From contig NZ_CAJVCE010000010.1 in NCBI RefSeq assembly GCF_910594985.1, positions 62,001 to 126,000 of the forward strand: a DNA stretch of 64,000 nucleotides, read 5' to 3'. Positions 51,655 to 59,915 of this stretch are shown here, piece after piece (the stretch's first letter is position 1; each line of letters begins with the position of its first letter). Below the pieces are notes generated by a model, which searched no databases, was not told the DNA's origin, and saw only the letters and a program-made list of their open reading frames with translations. The translations under genes were made by a program, and so were the position numbers. Source of the DNA: Paenibacillus allorhizosphaerae (lineage in GTDB: Bacteria; Bacillota; Bacilli; Paenibacillales; NBRC-103111).

Positions 51655-52626
51655 CTATTCTACAAGACCAGTACGCTCAACACCTTCGACAAACCATCGC
51701 TGCGTAAAGGCATATACGGCTAGAACCGGCATGATGATAAGGAACGATGCCGCCATTTTGATCGGCTCCGCAAAAATACTCGGTCCGGCTTGCTCGGCTT
51801 CCGATGACATCGCCGCGGCAAGCCTAGATAAGCTGATCGACAACGGTACTTCCTTCGATCCGAACATGTACATCGACGGGTAATAGAAGTCATTCCAGTT
51901 CCAAACGAAGGAGAAAAGGAATACGACGATGATCGCCGATGAAGAGATCGGCAGCATAACCCGGAAGAATACGCGGAAGACGCTCGCACCGTCGATCTTG
52001 GCCGCCTCCTCCAATTCCTTCGGAAGGGTAGAGAAGAACTGACGGAAGATGATGACGAACAAGGCTCCTTTGAGACCGTGTCCGAATAATGCCGGGATAA
52101 TCATCGGATAATACGTATTAATCCATCCGAGTTCCTTGAACAGCAGGATCGACGGCAAAATCGTAACCTGCGGCGGCATAACGAACGTGAAGATCAGGCA
52201 TACGAACCAAAACTTTTTGAGTGGAAAATCAAGTCTTGCAAACGCGTAGCCTGCGATAGCGCATGTGATGACCTGCAGTACGGCAACGGACAGCGATACC
52301 GTCGCGCTGATCGAGACGGCCGTCGGATATTTGAGCAATCGAAACGCTTCGCTCAAATGTCCGAAGTAGACGGACCGCGGTACCCAAATGACCGCCGGAT
52401 CGAGCAGGTTGCCTGCATCCTTGATCATCGTCGCAACCATGTAAATGATCGGCTTAACATAAATGAATGCGACATCGATCAAAATCAGGTACATGAACAA
52501 CCGGAAAACGAACCCTTGATTCGCTTCTTTCCCGATTAATACGTTGCGTGTCAGCAGCAGCAGGTTGCGGGGATTCGTATTCCCGCCGAACCTGCGCGAT
52601 TTGATAATTTCCGTAATACGCTCCAT
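51655..52626 (-). CDS. sugar ABC transporter permease, MalG-like (second pair)
   Basis: A 323-residue CUT1 permease with about six membrane helices and the EAA coupling loop EEAAKIDGASVFRVFFRVMLP near 220-240, which contacts the ATPase. It pairs with the MalF-like permease encoded 18 bases upstream. A hydrophilic N-terminal extension of about 35 residues is present. GGAGGC lies before the ATG. It is the last gene of the operon. Confidence 0.93.
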   Translation of the reverse strand: MERITEIIKSRRFGGNTNPRNLLLLTRNVLIGKEANQGFVFRLFMYLILIDVAFIYVKPIIYMVATMIKDAGNLLDPAVIWVPRSVYFGHLSEAFRLLKYPTAVSISATVSLSVAVLQVITCAIAGYAFARLDFPLKKFWFVCLIFTFVMPPQVTILPSILLFKELGWINTYYPMIIPALFGHGLKGALFVIIFRQFFSTLPKELEEAAKIDGASVFRVFFRVMLPISSSAIIVVFLFSFVWNWNDFYYPSMYMFGSKEVPLSISLSRLAAAMSSEAEQAGPSIFAEPIKMAASFLIIMPVLAVYAFTQRWFVEGVERTGLVE

Positions 52627-52644
52627 ATGCTTATTGCCTCCTTT

Positions 52645-53514
52645 CTACCGTTGTTGTCCGCTTGTTGCTTTAGCCACCTTACTGAAAACGAAGATGGCGA
52701 TACTTAAGAAAATAAGTACAATGACGAAGTAGATCCATGCCAGCGCGCTCGACAATCCGTAGTTTGTCGTGTTTACTTTCGAGATGATTGGATTTTGCGG
52801 GAAAGTGAACAAATCGACAACCGTATAGATCAGGTTCAGGAAAATAAACGGCGCCAGGCCTGGCAACGTAATTTTCCAGAACGTCTCCCAGGGAGCGGCT
52901 CCGTCAATCCGTGCCGCCTCGTAAACCGAAGCGGAGATCGTCTGGCGGCCGGCCAGGAAGATCAGAATCTGCACCCCGGAAGACCAAAGCACGATTACGA
53001 ATGAGCTTACAATCTTGTTAATCGGGTTCGCCCATGTCGCAGGCAAATACGTTGATATAAACCTGCCGACTTCAAATTCCGTCGTAAACGCGAGTGTTCC
53101 TTCCCCTTGCGCAATGAACTCAGTAAGGATTTGGCCTGTCGAGAAAATGACAGGAAGGAAGAAAATAACCCGGAAAAAATCCCGGCCTACGAACTTCTGG
53201 TTTAGCAAAATCGCTACCATCATCGAGAATACGATAATGACCGGAATCATCAGCAGCGACTGCCGGAGGAACGGCAGCAGGTCGTTATATAACAACCCGC
53301 CGTCCGCCAGCAAAATTTCCCGGTAATACTGTACCCCGACCGGCGTATATTCGATCCCGCTAGCCGTGATTTTTACCCGTTGAAAGCTCATATAAAGCGA
53401 ATAGCCTAATGGAAATGCAATGAAGGAAAGGAAGCCGATTACCCAAGGTGCGATAAACAGCGAGCCTTCCATCTTGCGGAGGGCAACGGAGCTGAGTCTA
53501 AATTTACGGTTCAT
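52645..53514 (-). CDS. sugar ABC transporter permease, MalF-like (second pair)
   Basis: A 289-residue CUT1 permease (UgpA/LacF/MalF type) with about six helices; the EAA loop is [21 protein letters not shown] near 205-225. Its start ATG overlaps the stop of the DUF5696 gene by four bases, indicating translational coupling. Having a second permease pair in one operon with a single binding protein is unusual; it may import a second product of the same glycan, or use the DUF5696 protein or another binding protein. Confidence 0.93.
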   Translation of the reverse strand: MNRKFRLSSVALRKMEGSLFIAPWVIGFLSFIAFPLGYSLYMSFQRVKITASGIEYTPVGVQYYREILLADGGLLYNDLLPFLRQSLLMIPVIIVFSMMVAILLNQKFVGRDFFRVIFFLPVIFSTGQILTEFIAQGEGTLAFTTEFEVGRFISTYLPATWANPINKIVSSFVIVLWSSGVQILIFLAGRQTISASVYEAARIDGAAPWETFWKITLPGLAPFIFLNLIYTVVDLFTFPQNPIISKVNTTNYGLSSALAWIYFVIVLIFLSIAIFVFSKVAKATSGQQR

Positions 53515-55865
53515 GACGTTTTCCCTCCCGTTACCACGATGAAGTCCTGTGCCGGAACTCTCAGACTGCCGTTTGTATATTGCTGCGCATTGTAATTGAC
53601 AATGACCTTCTTGCCGCCTTCATACTCCGTCTCCATCACGTTTGGAGCGAGAGCGCGATGGCCGACAATGGCTTTGTCCTGTACATCGCCCAAAGCTTGG
53701 TTAAAGCGCTGATATTCTTCCACCGCTTTGGCTTCCCAATCGCGGTAGTTCATGCTGTAGTACCAGATCGAGTAAGCGCCTTTCATGTCTCCCGATTTGG
53801 CACTGGTGAATATGAATGACGGGTATGCTCCATATTCGATGGACCGTAAAAACTCGCTCTGATACTGGTCTCTCAAGTTCGACCAGTTGGATGTGTAAGT
53901 CGCTAATCCATGTAACGCAATCTGAGCGAACGGAATGGCTTCATCTACGAACAGGTCATATGAATAATCCTGCGGCAGCCGGTGAAGATGCGTAATATTG
54001 GAAATACCGTAGAAGTTCGGTCTATCGACGCTGACGTTGCCGAGTGCCTCTTTGGCTTCCTTCAGCATCTCTTGCTGCACGCCCACGGACTCCGTCCGAT
54101 TTGTTTTGTAACGGTCGTTAAAGTCGCTGTTCAGGAAGCGACCCGTACCATCTTCAAAGAACAGGCCGTCTGCGCCAAGCTGCTTATATTTTTCCAAATC
54201 TTTGGTAAGCGTTTTGGCGCTAAATCTTGGGCTTACCAGCGTGATCTTAGCTCGGTTGTTAAAGTTTTCTTCTTGCAGCAGTCGGCCTGCCAAGTTCCGC
54301 GATCCGTCATATCTCGGGCTGAAGCCGTCGCCGTTCGTATTGTTGTACGAGTAGTTGGCGTTCAACAGTACCGGGATTTTGAGCGAATGAGCATAATCGA
54401 TAAACTGCTTCATCCCCTCATTGCCGCCGAGCCGCTTATCGACCGGGAACAACCCGCCGTAAGTGCTGTAACCGCCGTTCTGCCATCCGGAGTATTGGAT
54501 CGCCATGTTCTCGATTCCGAGACCGTACAGCCGTTTCACCATTTCCATCGCTTCCGATGTGGTTGTTCCTTTCAAGTACTTATCCCAGAGCAGGCCCTCT
54601 TTAATGTCAGCCCCCATGATGTCAAGGAAGAACGGCACTTTCGCGCTTTCCGGCTTCAGCGGCTTGAGTCCTTTTTCTTTCATCAAGTACTCTCTGTACT
54701 TAGTAGCCATTCCCACGTAATCGGCTTTTGAAGGTTCGAGCATATAGTATCGAACGGCACGCTGCTCCGTCATATACATCTGCTTGCTGTACGTGTAAAA
54801 ACCTGCACTGCCTTTCTGGCTTGTGTTCTGGAAAAACTTGATCCGGTACTGCCATTCCGGTGTTACCCAGTTATACGTACCGAATGCGCCCGCAGGCGAA
54901 GCGAACAGCTTCGAATATTCTTCGCCGGCCGTGATGACAGACACGAATGCCTGGCTGCCGGATTTCATACCGAATACCGGCATGGTCACCTTTTGCCTAT
55001 TGGTTCTTTCGACAAAGAAGGAGAAGTCGTTTCCGTACATGTTTTCACGGTACACGGATTTATCGTTGGTTCGGTTCGGCTTGAAATGAATCAGCGCGCC
55101 GGAACCGTCCGGCAATACCATATATCCGTCTTGGCCCAAAGAAGGCTGCGCTCCGAAGAGTGGGTACAGCTTCAAGTTGAGCAGGCTCAGCTTGCCTTCT
55201 TTAATATCTTTGTCGATGATTTTCGTTTCTACATAGTCGGTAGTCAACTTCACTTCCACCGGAATTTTAAACTGGGTCCCGGCAAAATTGAAAGTGACTT
55301 TGAAGCCGTCGGCCGTTTTTTGAAAACCTTCCAGCGTCCCTTTGTCTTCAAGCCAGCTGACGATTTTCGGCTGCGACTTGTAGTTCGCCATATCGATATA
55401 CTCAAGCATGATCGGCGAACGAAGATTGTTTCTCCATGTGCCTGTGATCGTTTCTTTCGGCCATTGCTCCGGATCCGGGAAAGACCTCAGTACTTGCCCG
55501 CTTCGCTTGTCTTCCATTTTGAAGTGAGCCGTTGTGCTGTCTACCCAGAGCTTGAAATTCGCATTTTCCGCCATGACCTGAAACTTGCTCTCATCAGGCA
55601 TTTCATTTTTCGCTGCTGCCTGCTGAGCCGCCGTTGGAGCGGCCGGCTGAGCCGGAGCGTTCTGCGCAGGCGCTTGGCCCTGCTGGTCGGCAGCAGGCGC
55701 ATTCGCAGCCGGTGCATTCGCAGCCGGTGCATTAGCAGCCGGCGCATTAGCAGCCGGCGCATTCTCGGCGGCGTTTAGCAGCGGACCGCTCTGGAACGTG
55801 ACCAGCGTCGTACCGACGACAACCGCCAGGGCGCTCAGCTTCAATTTTTTGCTTATGCGTCTCAT
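53511..55865 (-). CDS. DUF5696 exported protein, TIM-barrel (glycosidase-like)
   Basis: A 784-residue exported protein with signal peptide (about 1-33), then a low-complexity linker with five copies of NAPAA. A beta-sandwich-like region follows (about 85-395), then a barrel-like domain (about 400-680) with FLDIMGADIKEG, NMAIQYSGWQNGGYSTYGG, IPVLLNANYSYNN and ADGLFFEDGTGRF, the typical strand ends of a sugar-cleaving barrel, and a final small beta domain. I recall this as DUF5696, a family reminiscent of GH101/GH129 alpha-N-acetylgalactosaminidases; activity is inferred, not shown. AGGAGGTGA stands before the ATG, which overlaps the preceding stop (ATGA). It may process the glycan imported by the neighbours. 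Confidence 0.88.
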   Translation of the reverse strand: MRRISKKLKLSALAVVVGTTLVTFQSGPLLNAAENAPAANAPAANAPAANAPAANAPAADQQGQAPAQNAPAQPAAPTAAQQAAAKNEMPDESKFQVMAENANFKLWVDSTTAHFKMEDKRSGQVLRSFPDPEQWPKETITGTWRNNLRSPIMLEYIDMANYKSQPKIVSWLEDKGTLEGFQKTADGFKVTFNFAGTQFKIPVEVKLTTDYVETKIIDKDIKEGKLSLLNLKLYPLFGAQPSLGQDGYMVLPDGSGALIHFKPNRTNDKSVYRENMYGNDFSFFVERTNRQKVTMPVFGMKSGSQAFVSVITAGEEYSKLFASPAGAFGTYNWVTPEWQYRIKFFQNTSQKGSAGFYTYSKQMYMTEQRAVRYYMLEPSKADYVGMATKYREYLMKEKGLKPLKPESAKVPFFLDIMGADIKEGLLWDKYLKGTTTSEAMEMVKRLYGLGIENMAIQYSGWQNGGYSTYGGLFPVDKRLGGNEGMKQFIDYAHSLKIPVLLNANYSYNNTNGDGFSPRYDGSRNLAGRLLQEENFNNRAKITLVSPRFSAKTLTKDLEKYKQLGADGLFFEDGTGRFLNSDFNDRYKTNRTESVGVQQEMLKEAKEALGNVSVDRPNFYGISNITHLHRLPQDYSYDLFVDEAIPFAQIALHGLATYTSNWSNLRDQYQSEFLRSIEYGAYPSFIFTSAKSGDMKGAYSIWYYSMNYRDWEAKAVEEYQRFNQALGDVQDKAIVGHRALAPNVMETEYEGGKKVIVNYNAQQYTNGSLRVPAQDFIVVTGGKTS
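55689..55770. repeat. 15-base tandem repeats coding for the NAPAA linker
   Basis: About five in-frame units of 15 bases (minus strand GCNGCNAATGCNCCG-type) code for NAPAA. Copies differ only at third positions, so the linker probably grew by slippage or recombination. Confidence 0.85.
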
Positions 55866-58006
55866 CGGATCGTCACCTCCTGGTACACGGAATAGAAGAA
55901 GTCCCACAGCTCATTGCTGAGACCGAACGTAATGAAAATGAGAACGCCCAAAATCGTCATCGTTACCATTGAAAGGACAATGTTTACAGCCGTTTCTCCG
56001 ACGCCATAGTTTTGCATCGACTGAACTTTCCAGAACACCAGCAGGAACACCCAGCCATACAATGCATTCTCAAGGAAATTGTAGATTGCGCCTTCGCTCA
56101 GCGTCATGACGCTGGAGAGCAGCGTCAGCGGCAGGCCGACGATCACAAACGGGAAGACCGCATAGGAAGTACCGTAAATGACGTCGCGGAAACGACCTTC
56201 GCCGCGATAAATCGTACTGATCAAATAGTTGGCGACAACCCAGCCGACCCAAACGACCGCAAACTGCGTAAACACCGTGATCAAGCTGATCTCAAGCACG
56301 ACGTTCGGGTTAAACGTAAAGTCGGTCGCAACGCGCATGATGCCGAATGCGATCATGCCCGCCAGCAATAAAATCATACTGCTCGCCATGCTGCCTTTAT
56401 TCTCGTATCGGATCGCCGAGAAGCCGTCGATCGGATGCTTCAAAATATAAAATACGTGCTTCAATTGAATAACAAGTCTGTTCTTGGAACGTTCGCGGTT
56501 GCGCCATTTTTTTCTCCAGGCCGCTTTACGCGTGAACCTATTGAACAGAAAGATGAGAAGGAAGCCGAAAATGACGACGTTCATGAGCAGGCCGAAATGT
56601 TTCTGGAACCATATCAATCGGATTTGCCAGAACGCATCGGAGTAGCCTTGTACGAAGCCGGCTTCTTTAAATAGCGCTTGCGCCTTCTCGAACTCTCCTT
56701 TTTTGTACGCCGCCTTGGCTAAACCAAGTACCGCAGGAGTATAGTAGGCGTTCAAGCGAAGCACTTCCTGCCAATATTTCTCGCTGTCCTCGTACCGGCC
56801 TTCTTGCGTCAACTGGTTCGCTTGGTGAACGAGCGCTCCGAACTCCGACAGCCGGAACCTTTGAACGGCGTTGTTCTCTTCGTCGAGAATGAACAGCTCG
56901 TTCTTGGAGTTGTTGGCAATCGCCGACGGCGTTTTTACGACGCCGAGCTTAGTCGCCGATGCGGATACGTCGCCGCCCCAGTAGAACAGCAGGTTGCCGC
57001 TGGCGTCGTATTGGTTGACGTATTTCAGCGTCGAGTCGATTGCCGTAATGTTGCCGTCGCTGTCAACGGTCAAATCGCTGAGCTGCGGCTTTTGGTTTTT
57101 ATCGCTCGGCGGAAAACGGACTTCGCCGAACGCCCTGGTGGTTACTTTGTCCGTGTACTCGTCTTTGGCCGACAGCAAGTCTTTCCCTGCGATGTTCAGC
57201 TTCTTGATCTGTCCGGTCGCGATCTCTTTCGTCGCCGTGTAGATAAGTCCGCCTTTATCGGTCGTCACGCTCGCAACGGAACCTGGCAGCTTACTGATTT
57301 CACGCAGGTACATTTCCCGTGTATATACTATGCGCTTGAACGCATCCATTACGGAAAATTCGGTTTTGTTGGCTCCGAAGAAGCTTTGGAAGTTCCCTTC
57401 CGGGTCCAATTGCAAAAGCCCTTGGTAACCACCGAGTGTTGCGATGTACAAGAAGCCCCGTTTATCTACGACCAGCTTGATCGGATCGTATTTGAACGCT
57501 TCCGGCAAAAACTTGGAATCGGGCCGTTTGTATTCCTTCAGCAGCTTGCCGTTGGAATCGAGGCGAATCACCCGCTTATTGCCCGTATCCGCAACATAAA
57601 TGTCGCCTTTGCCGTCGATGAAAAGACCTTCCGGCTTTTTCATCGGACTTTCCTTCACGTCCAGAATGCGAACTAAATTGCCATTCGGGTCCAGATGAAC
57701 GATCCGGTTATTGCCGGAATCCGCAATGTAAATATTGTCTTTCTCATCGATAAACAAATCCTTCGGCTGAACAAGCGGGGAAAATACCTGCTTGCTCGGA
57801 TCTTTCGGATCCGGAATGTAAATTTCCCTGCCCATCACTTCTACCGGGTTGTATGCGGATTGTGTCCATACAAGCCGTTTATAGCTATCTCTGTAGTTCG
57901 TATCGTAAGGTACGTAAGCCATTGCACCCGCCGGCCACAAGGAAACGGCCAAAACGATGACCGCCAACATAAGGAGGAGGGGCTTACGCCGAAATTGAGT
58001 TAGCAA
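55862..58006 (-). CDS. NHL-propeller / TPR / Yip1-domain membrane protein
   Basis: A 714-residue protein. A signal peptide (about 1-30) leads to an extracytoplasmic NHL-type propeller (about 70-390) with repeated PKDLFIDEKDNIYIADSGNNRI-like blades (also PEGLFIDGKGDIYVADTGNKR). A TPR-like helical part (about 395-455, TQEGRYEDSEKYWQEVLRLN) is followed by a membrane helix near 470 and a C-terminal Yip1-like domain with five hydrophobic segments (about 525-705). Propellers of this kind bind sugars, proteins or peptidoglycan; none is proved here. The start is a TTG seven bases after GGGGGA, and 17 bases follow the preceding permease gene. It overlaps the DUF5696 start by four bases, so the two are likely made together. 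Confidence 0.85.
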   Translation of the reverse strand: MLTQFRRKPLLLMLAVIVLAVSLWPAGAMAYVPYDTNYRDSYKRLVWTQSAYNPVEVMGREIYIPDPKDPSKQVFSPLVQPKDLFIDEKDNIYIADSGNNRIVHLDPNGNLVRILDVKESPMKKPEGLFIDGKGDIYVADTGNKRVIRLDSNGKLLKEYKRPDSKFLPEAFKYDPIKLVVDKRGFLYIATLGGYQGLLQLDPEGNFQSFFGANKTEFSVMDAFKRIVYTREMYLREISKLPGSVASVTTDKGGLIYTATKEIATGQIKKLNIAGKDLLSAKDEYTDKVTTRAFGEVRFPPSDKNQKPQLSDLTVDSDGNITAIDSTLKYVNQYDASGNLLFYWGGDVSASATKLGVVKTPSAIANNSKNELFILDEENNAVQRFRLSEFGALVHQANQLTQEGRYEDSEKYWQEVLRLNAYYTPAVLGLAKAAYKKGEFEKAQALFKEAGFVQGYSDAFWQIRLIWFQKHFGLLMNVVIFGFLLIFLFNRFTRKAAWRKKWRNRERSKNRLVIQLKHVFYILKHPIDGFSAIRYENKGSMASSMILLLAGMIAFGIMRVATDFTFNPNVVLEISLITVFTQFAVVWVGWVVANYLISTIYRGEGRFRDVIYGTSYAVFPFVIVGLPLTLLSSVMTLSEGAIYNFLENALYGWVFLLVFWKVQSMQNYGVGETAVNIVLSMVTMTILGVLIFITFGLSNELWDFFYSVYQEVTIR

Positions 58007-58023
58007 ATGGTATTCCCCCTTCC

Positions 58024-58926
58024 TTATTTGATACCGGAATGCGCCATCGTAGCGATGACTTTACCCTGGAAGAACAAGAAAATCAGCAGGTTCGGCACGA
58101 ACATGACGAGCGCAGCTGCGGCGGCGGCCCCTTGACGGGCTACGCTGTTAGCCAGGTTGTTCGTTAAGGTCGACAGGAAGAACGGGAAGTTCTTCATCTC
58201 ATCGTCCTGCATGAACAGCGTCGAGGTTTCCGTGTTGCCCCATGAACCTTGGAACGTCAGAATCGCAACCGTAGCGACCGCCGGCATAACGACCGGAATG
58301 ACGATCCGCAGGAAAATGAAAAATTCGCCAGCTCCGTCGATCCTTGCAGCTTCCAGCAGCTCGTTCGGGAGCTGATCGATAAACTGCTTCAATAGAAACA
58401 CGCCTACCGGCATCGCCACAATCGGCAATATATGTCCGAAATATGTGTTCATAATTCCCAGATTGCTGACCACGAGATACCGCGGAATTTGCACCGTCTC
58501 CGGCGCGAACATGAGCGTCAGCAGGATCGTCCCGAAGACAATCTGATGTCCGGGAAACTTATGCTTCGATATCGGATAAGCACAAAGGGCACTGACGATC
58601 GTCACGCAAACTACAGCGCCACCGGAAATGATCAAGCTGTTGAACAAATATCGTGTTACCGGTATTGTCGAGGACGACGCTACCAGGAACAGCTCCGTAA
58701 AGTTTTGGAACGAAGGTTCTCTTACAAAAAAGTTCGGCGGATATACGAACAGCTCCTGATAAGGCTTGAGCGCATGGTTAAAAATAAACACAAGCGGGAG
58801 CAGCATAAAGACGGCGAGTACAAAGAGAAAGAAGACGAGCACTTTCTGAAAGCCGTCCATCGAGTTCAGCCTCGATCTTTTCCCAAAAGGAATTAGCCGT
58901 TTCCAATTTGCTAATGCGCGTTGCAT
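58024..58926 (-). CDS. sugar ABC transporter permease, MalG-like (first pair)
   Basis: A 300-residue CUT1 permease with six helices expected and the EAA loop LEAARIDGAGEFFIFLRIVIP near 190-210. AAGGAGG lies seven bases before its ATG inside the end of the preceding permease gene; stop and start share one base (TAATG). It pairs with that permease to form the channel for the large binding protein. Confidence 0.94.
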   Translation of the reverse strand: MQRALANWKRLIPFGKRSRLNSMDGFQKVLVFFLFVLAVFMLLPLVFIFNHALKPYQELFVYPPNFFVREPSFQNFTELFLVASSSTIPVTRYLFNSLIISGGAVVCVTIVSALCAYPISKHKFPGHQIVFGTILLTLMFAPETVQIPRYLVVSNLGIMNTYFGHILPIVAMPVGVFLLKQFIDQLPNELLEAARIDGAGEFFIFLRIVIPVVMPAVATVAILTFQGSWGNTETSTLFMQDDEMKNFPFFLSTLTNNLANSVARQGAAAAAALVMFVPNLLIFLFFQGKVIATMAHSGIK

Positions 58927-59915
58927 TATTCGCCCTCCTTCGGGCCGAACAAGCCCCAGCTTAATTTGTTGGAAAAGTACATGATGAGCAGAAGGGAAAC
59001 CGAGATTGCGGCAGCATAGCCCATCTCAAACCGAATGAATCCATAGTCGTCGATATGGTTGATAATCAAGTGTCCCGAATACTGCGGCGTCGGGTTCACC
59101 CCCGACAATTCCACCCCGATCGCCCCTTGCTTAAAGGTGCCTACGATTGCCATAACCGCGCCGAACAACATTTGCGGCTTCATAGACGGAATCGTAATGT
59201 ACCAAATCTCTTGTAGGCGGCTGCTCATCCCGTCGATTCGGGCAGCTTCGTACAGCTCCTGATTCACGTTCAATATTCCCGCCAGCATCGCTAGAAAGCC
59301 TACGCCCATACTGGACCATAGTGTAACGACGATCATCGAGTTCATCAAATACGCTTTGTCGGTCACCCATAACATAGGTTGATCAATTATGCCCAGTTCA
59401 AGAAGAATACTGTTCAAGTATCCGATCCGGTCACCGGTAAGAAGGGGCAGCCATACTACGGACATTGCAACCCCTGCGGTAAGCGAAGGTGTATACATGG
59501 CCAGCGCGAACCATCTGGTCGCTGTGCTTGGCAGCTGGGAAATAAGCCATGCCAGCACGAACGCAGCAATATATCCGCCCGGTCCTACGATGAGAGCAAA
59601 CTTAAACGTGTTCGGAAGGGCATATTTCAAGAACGTCAAGTCCTGCGAGATCAAATTCGCAAAGTTCGTCCAACCGATGAAACGCGGCGGTTCAATTGCA
59701 TTGAAGTACGTGAAACTTAAGCCGATCGCCGCGATGACCGGGATTAAAATAAATGCGAGAAAACAGAGCATGAACGGTGCAATGAATAAGTACGACAACC
59801 GATAAGACCATATCTCGGAAAGGAGGCGTTTGAACTTATCCGTCAGCGTCGGTTTGACGGGAGCGGTTCGCTGCCGAACCGTCCCCGCAGTAGCGTTCGC
59901 CTGATTACTTAACAT
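58926..59915 (-). CDS. sugar ABC transporter permease, MalF-like (first pair)
   Basis: A 329-residue CUT1 permease. A hydrophilic N-terminal segment (about 1-40) precedes six helices; the EAA loop is [22 protein letters not shown] near 230-250. AAGGAG stands before the ATG, which lies 11 bases inside the end of the binding-protein gene. It is the first permease of the operon and the likely partner of the MalG-like gene behind it. Confidence 0.94.
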   Translation of the reverse strand: MLSNQANATAGTVRQRTAPVKPTLTDKFKRLLSEIWSYRLSYLFIAPFMLCFLAFILIPVIAAIGLSFTYFNAIEPPRFIGWTNFANLISQDLTFLKYALPNTFKFALIVGPGGYIAAFVLAWLISQLPSTATRWFALAMYTPSLTAGVAMSVVWLPLLTGDRIGYLNSILLELGIIDQPMLWVTDKAYLMNSMIVVTLWSSMGVGFLAMLAGILNVNQELYEAARIDGMSSRLQEIWYITIPSMKPQMLFGAVMAIVGTFKQGAIGVELSGVNPTPQYSGHLIINHIDDYGFIRFEMGYAAAISVSLLLIMYFSNKLSWGLFGPKEGE

